NCBI GenBank assembly: GCA_035499575.1
Contig: DATJYN010000043.1
Span: 1-13,006 of the forward strand
Source: RBG-16-66-20 sp035499575
Lineage (GTDB): Bacteria; Pseudomonadota; Gammaproteobacteria; Burkholderiales; SG8-39
Direction: 5' to 3'
Length of the DNA stretch: 13,006 bases
Shown piece after piece: positions 12,719 through 13,006 of this stretch. The notes under the pieces are model-generated. The model made no database searches. It saw nothing but the letters and a program-made list of their open reading frames with translations, and had not been told where the DNA came from. The position numbers and the translations under genes are program-made. Numbering within the stretch: the first letter of the stretch is position 1; every line of letters starts with the position of its first letter.

Positions 12719-13006
12719 CCTCACCCAGCTCGACACGCCCTGCCTCGTGGTCGACCGCGGCAAGGTCGCGGCCAACGCCGAACGCCTGAAGTCGCGCCTC
12801 GCCAAGCTCGGCGTGCCGCTGCGGCTGCACGTGAAGACCGCAAAGTCGCTCGAGGCCCTGGAAGCGGTGGTGGGGCCCGGCAGGCCGCCGATCACCGTCT
12901 CGACCCTGAAGGAAGCCGAGCAGTTCTTCGCCGCCGGCTACCGCGAAATCCTCTACGCCGTCGGCTTCGCGCCCGACAAGCAGGCGAGGGCGAAGAAACT
13001 CATGGC
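12711..13006 (+). CDS. D-threonine aldolase/alanine racemase-like PLP enzyme, N-terminal part (3' end off window)
   Basis: This is the first 98 codons of a fold-type III PLP enzyme, of the D-threonine aldolase or DSD1-like family (usually 360-380 residues). The N-terminus LTQLDTPCLVVDRGKVAAN is the standard opening. HVKTAKS follows, with Lys42 as the expected Schiff-base lysine, then ITVSTLKEAEQFFAAGYREI and LYAVGFAPDK, the next strands of the barrel. The family usually has RPHVKTHK; here it is RLHVKTAK. The start is set at TTG 12711, which overlaps the metallohydrolase stop by 8 nt and gives the normal family N-terminus; no ATG or GTG is better placed. The enzyme would cleave or racemise D-hydroxy amino acids, but with only the N-terminal quarter visible the exact activity is open. 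Confidence 0.85.
   Translation, partial: MADLTQLDTPCLVVDRGKVAANAERLKSRLAKLGVPLRLHVKTAKSLEALEAVVGPGRPPITVSTLKEAEQFFAAGYREILYAVGFAPDKQARAKKLM

Noticed and set aside
1..13006. tRNA, rRNA, CRISPR, insertion sequence, integron or phage signatures
   Set aside because: No repeat-spacer pattern, terminal inverted repeats, transposase or integrase motif, or tRNA-like cloverleaf was noticed on either strand.

Overview
The window is GC-rich DNA that is almost fully coding. It most likely comes from a Burkholderiales or related betaproteobacterial chromosome. The evidence is an orphan Bug-type (TctC) periplasmic binding protein, a Rieske aromatic-ring oxygenase, a glutathione S-transferase and a methanethiol-methyltransferase-like membrane enzyme, together with many 4-nt GTGA stop/start overlaps. 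No rRNA, tRNA, CRISPR array, insertion sequence or phage gene was seen, and no intergenic gap exceeds about 110 bases.

Layout. (1) Bases 1-4283, plus strand: a probable operon of the C-terminal part of a Rieske oxygenase alpha subunit, a secreted PQQ-dependent dehydrogenase of the glucose/quinate type without its usual membrane domain, a small lipoprotein and a Bug solute-binding protein. This looks like uptake and oxidative breakdown of an organic acid or aromatic compound; the substrate cannot be read from sequence. (2) Bases 4270-5422: a variant CinA/PncC-like protein (minus) and a glutathione S-transferase (plus), facing away from each other with start codons 16 bp apart or overlapping. 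(3) Bases 5534-6256, plus: an MddA/NnrU-like integral membrane methyltransferase with a Shine-Dalgarno inside a perfect inverted repeat. (4) Bases 6243-10876, minus: MFS transporter, MltF-like lytic transglycosylase, periplasmic beta-propeller protein and exported dienelactone-hydrolase-family protein. Transcription runs from the hydrolase towards the transporter. (5) Bases 10962-13006, plus: a tightly packed operon of OsmC-family protein, GFA-family zinc protein, metallo-beta-lactamase-fold hydrolase and the start of a D-threonine-aldolase/alanine-racemase-like PLP enzyme that runs off the window.

The most unusual signal is non-coding. The leaders of the beta-propeller and hydrolase genes share a 42-bp ungapped block (34 of 42 identical), each exactly 6 nt before the ATG. 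The mddA leader carries a related sequence in which the ribosome-binding site is one arm of a 7-bp perfect stem. These may be copies of a shared promoter/leader with a masked ribosome-binding site. Two other genes (the glutathione transferase and the MFS transporter) have -10-like hexamers placed so that their mRNAs could be nearly leaderless. Several genes of regions 2, 3 and 5 belong to families that handle thiols or glutathione, but a shared pathway is only an inference.
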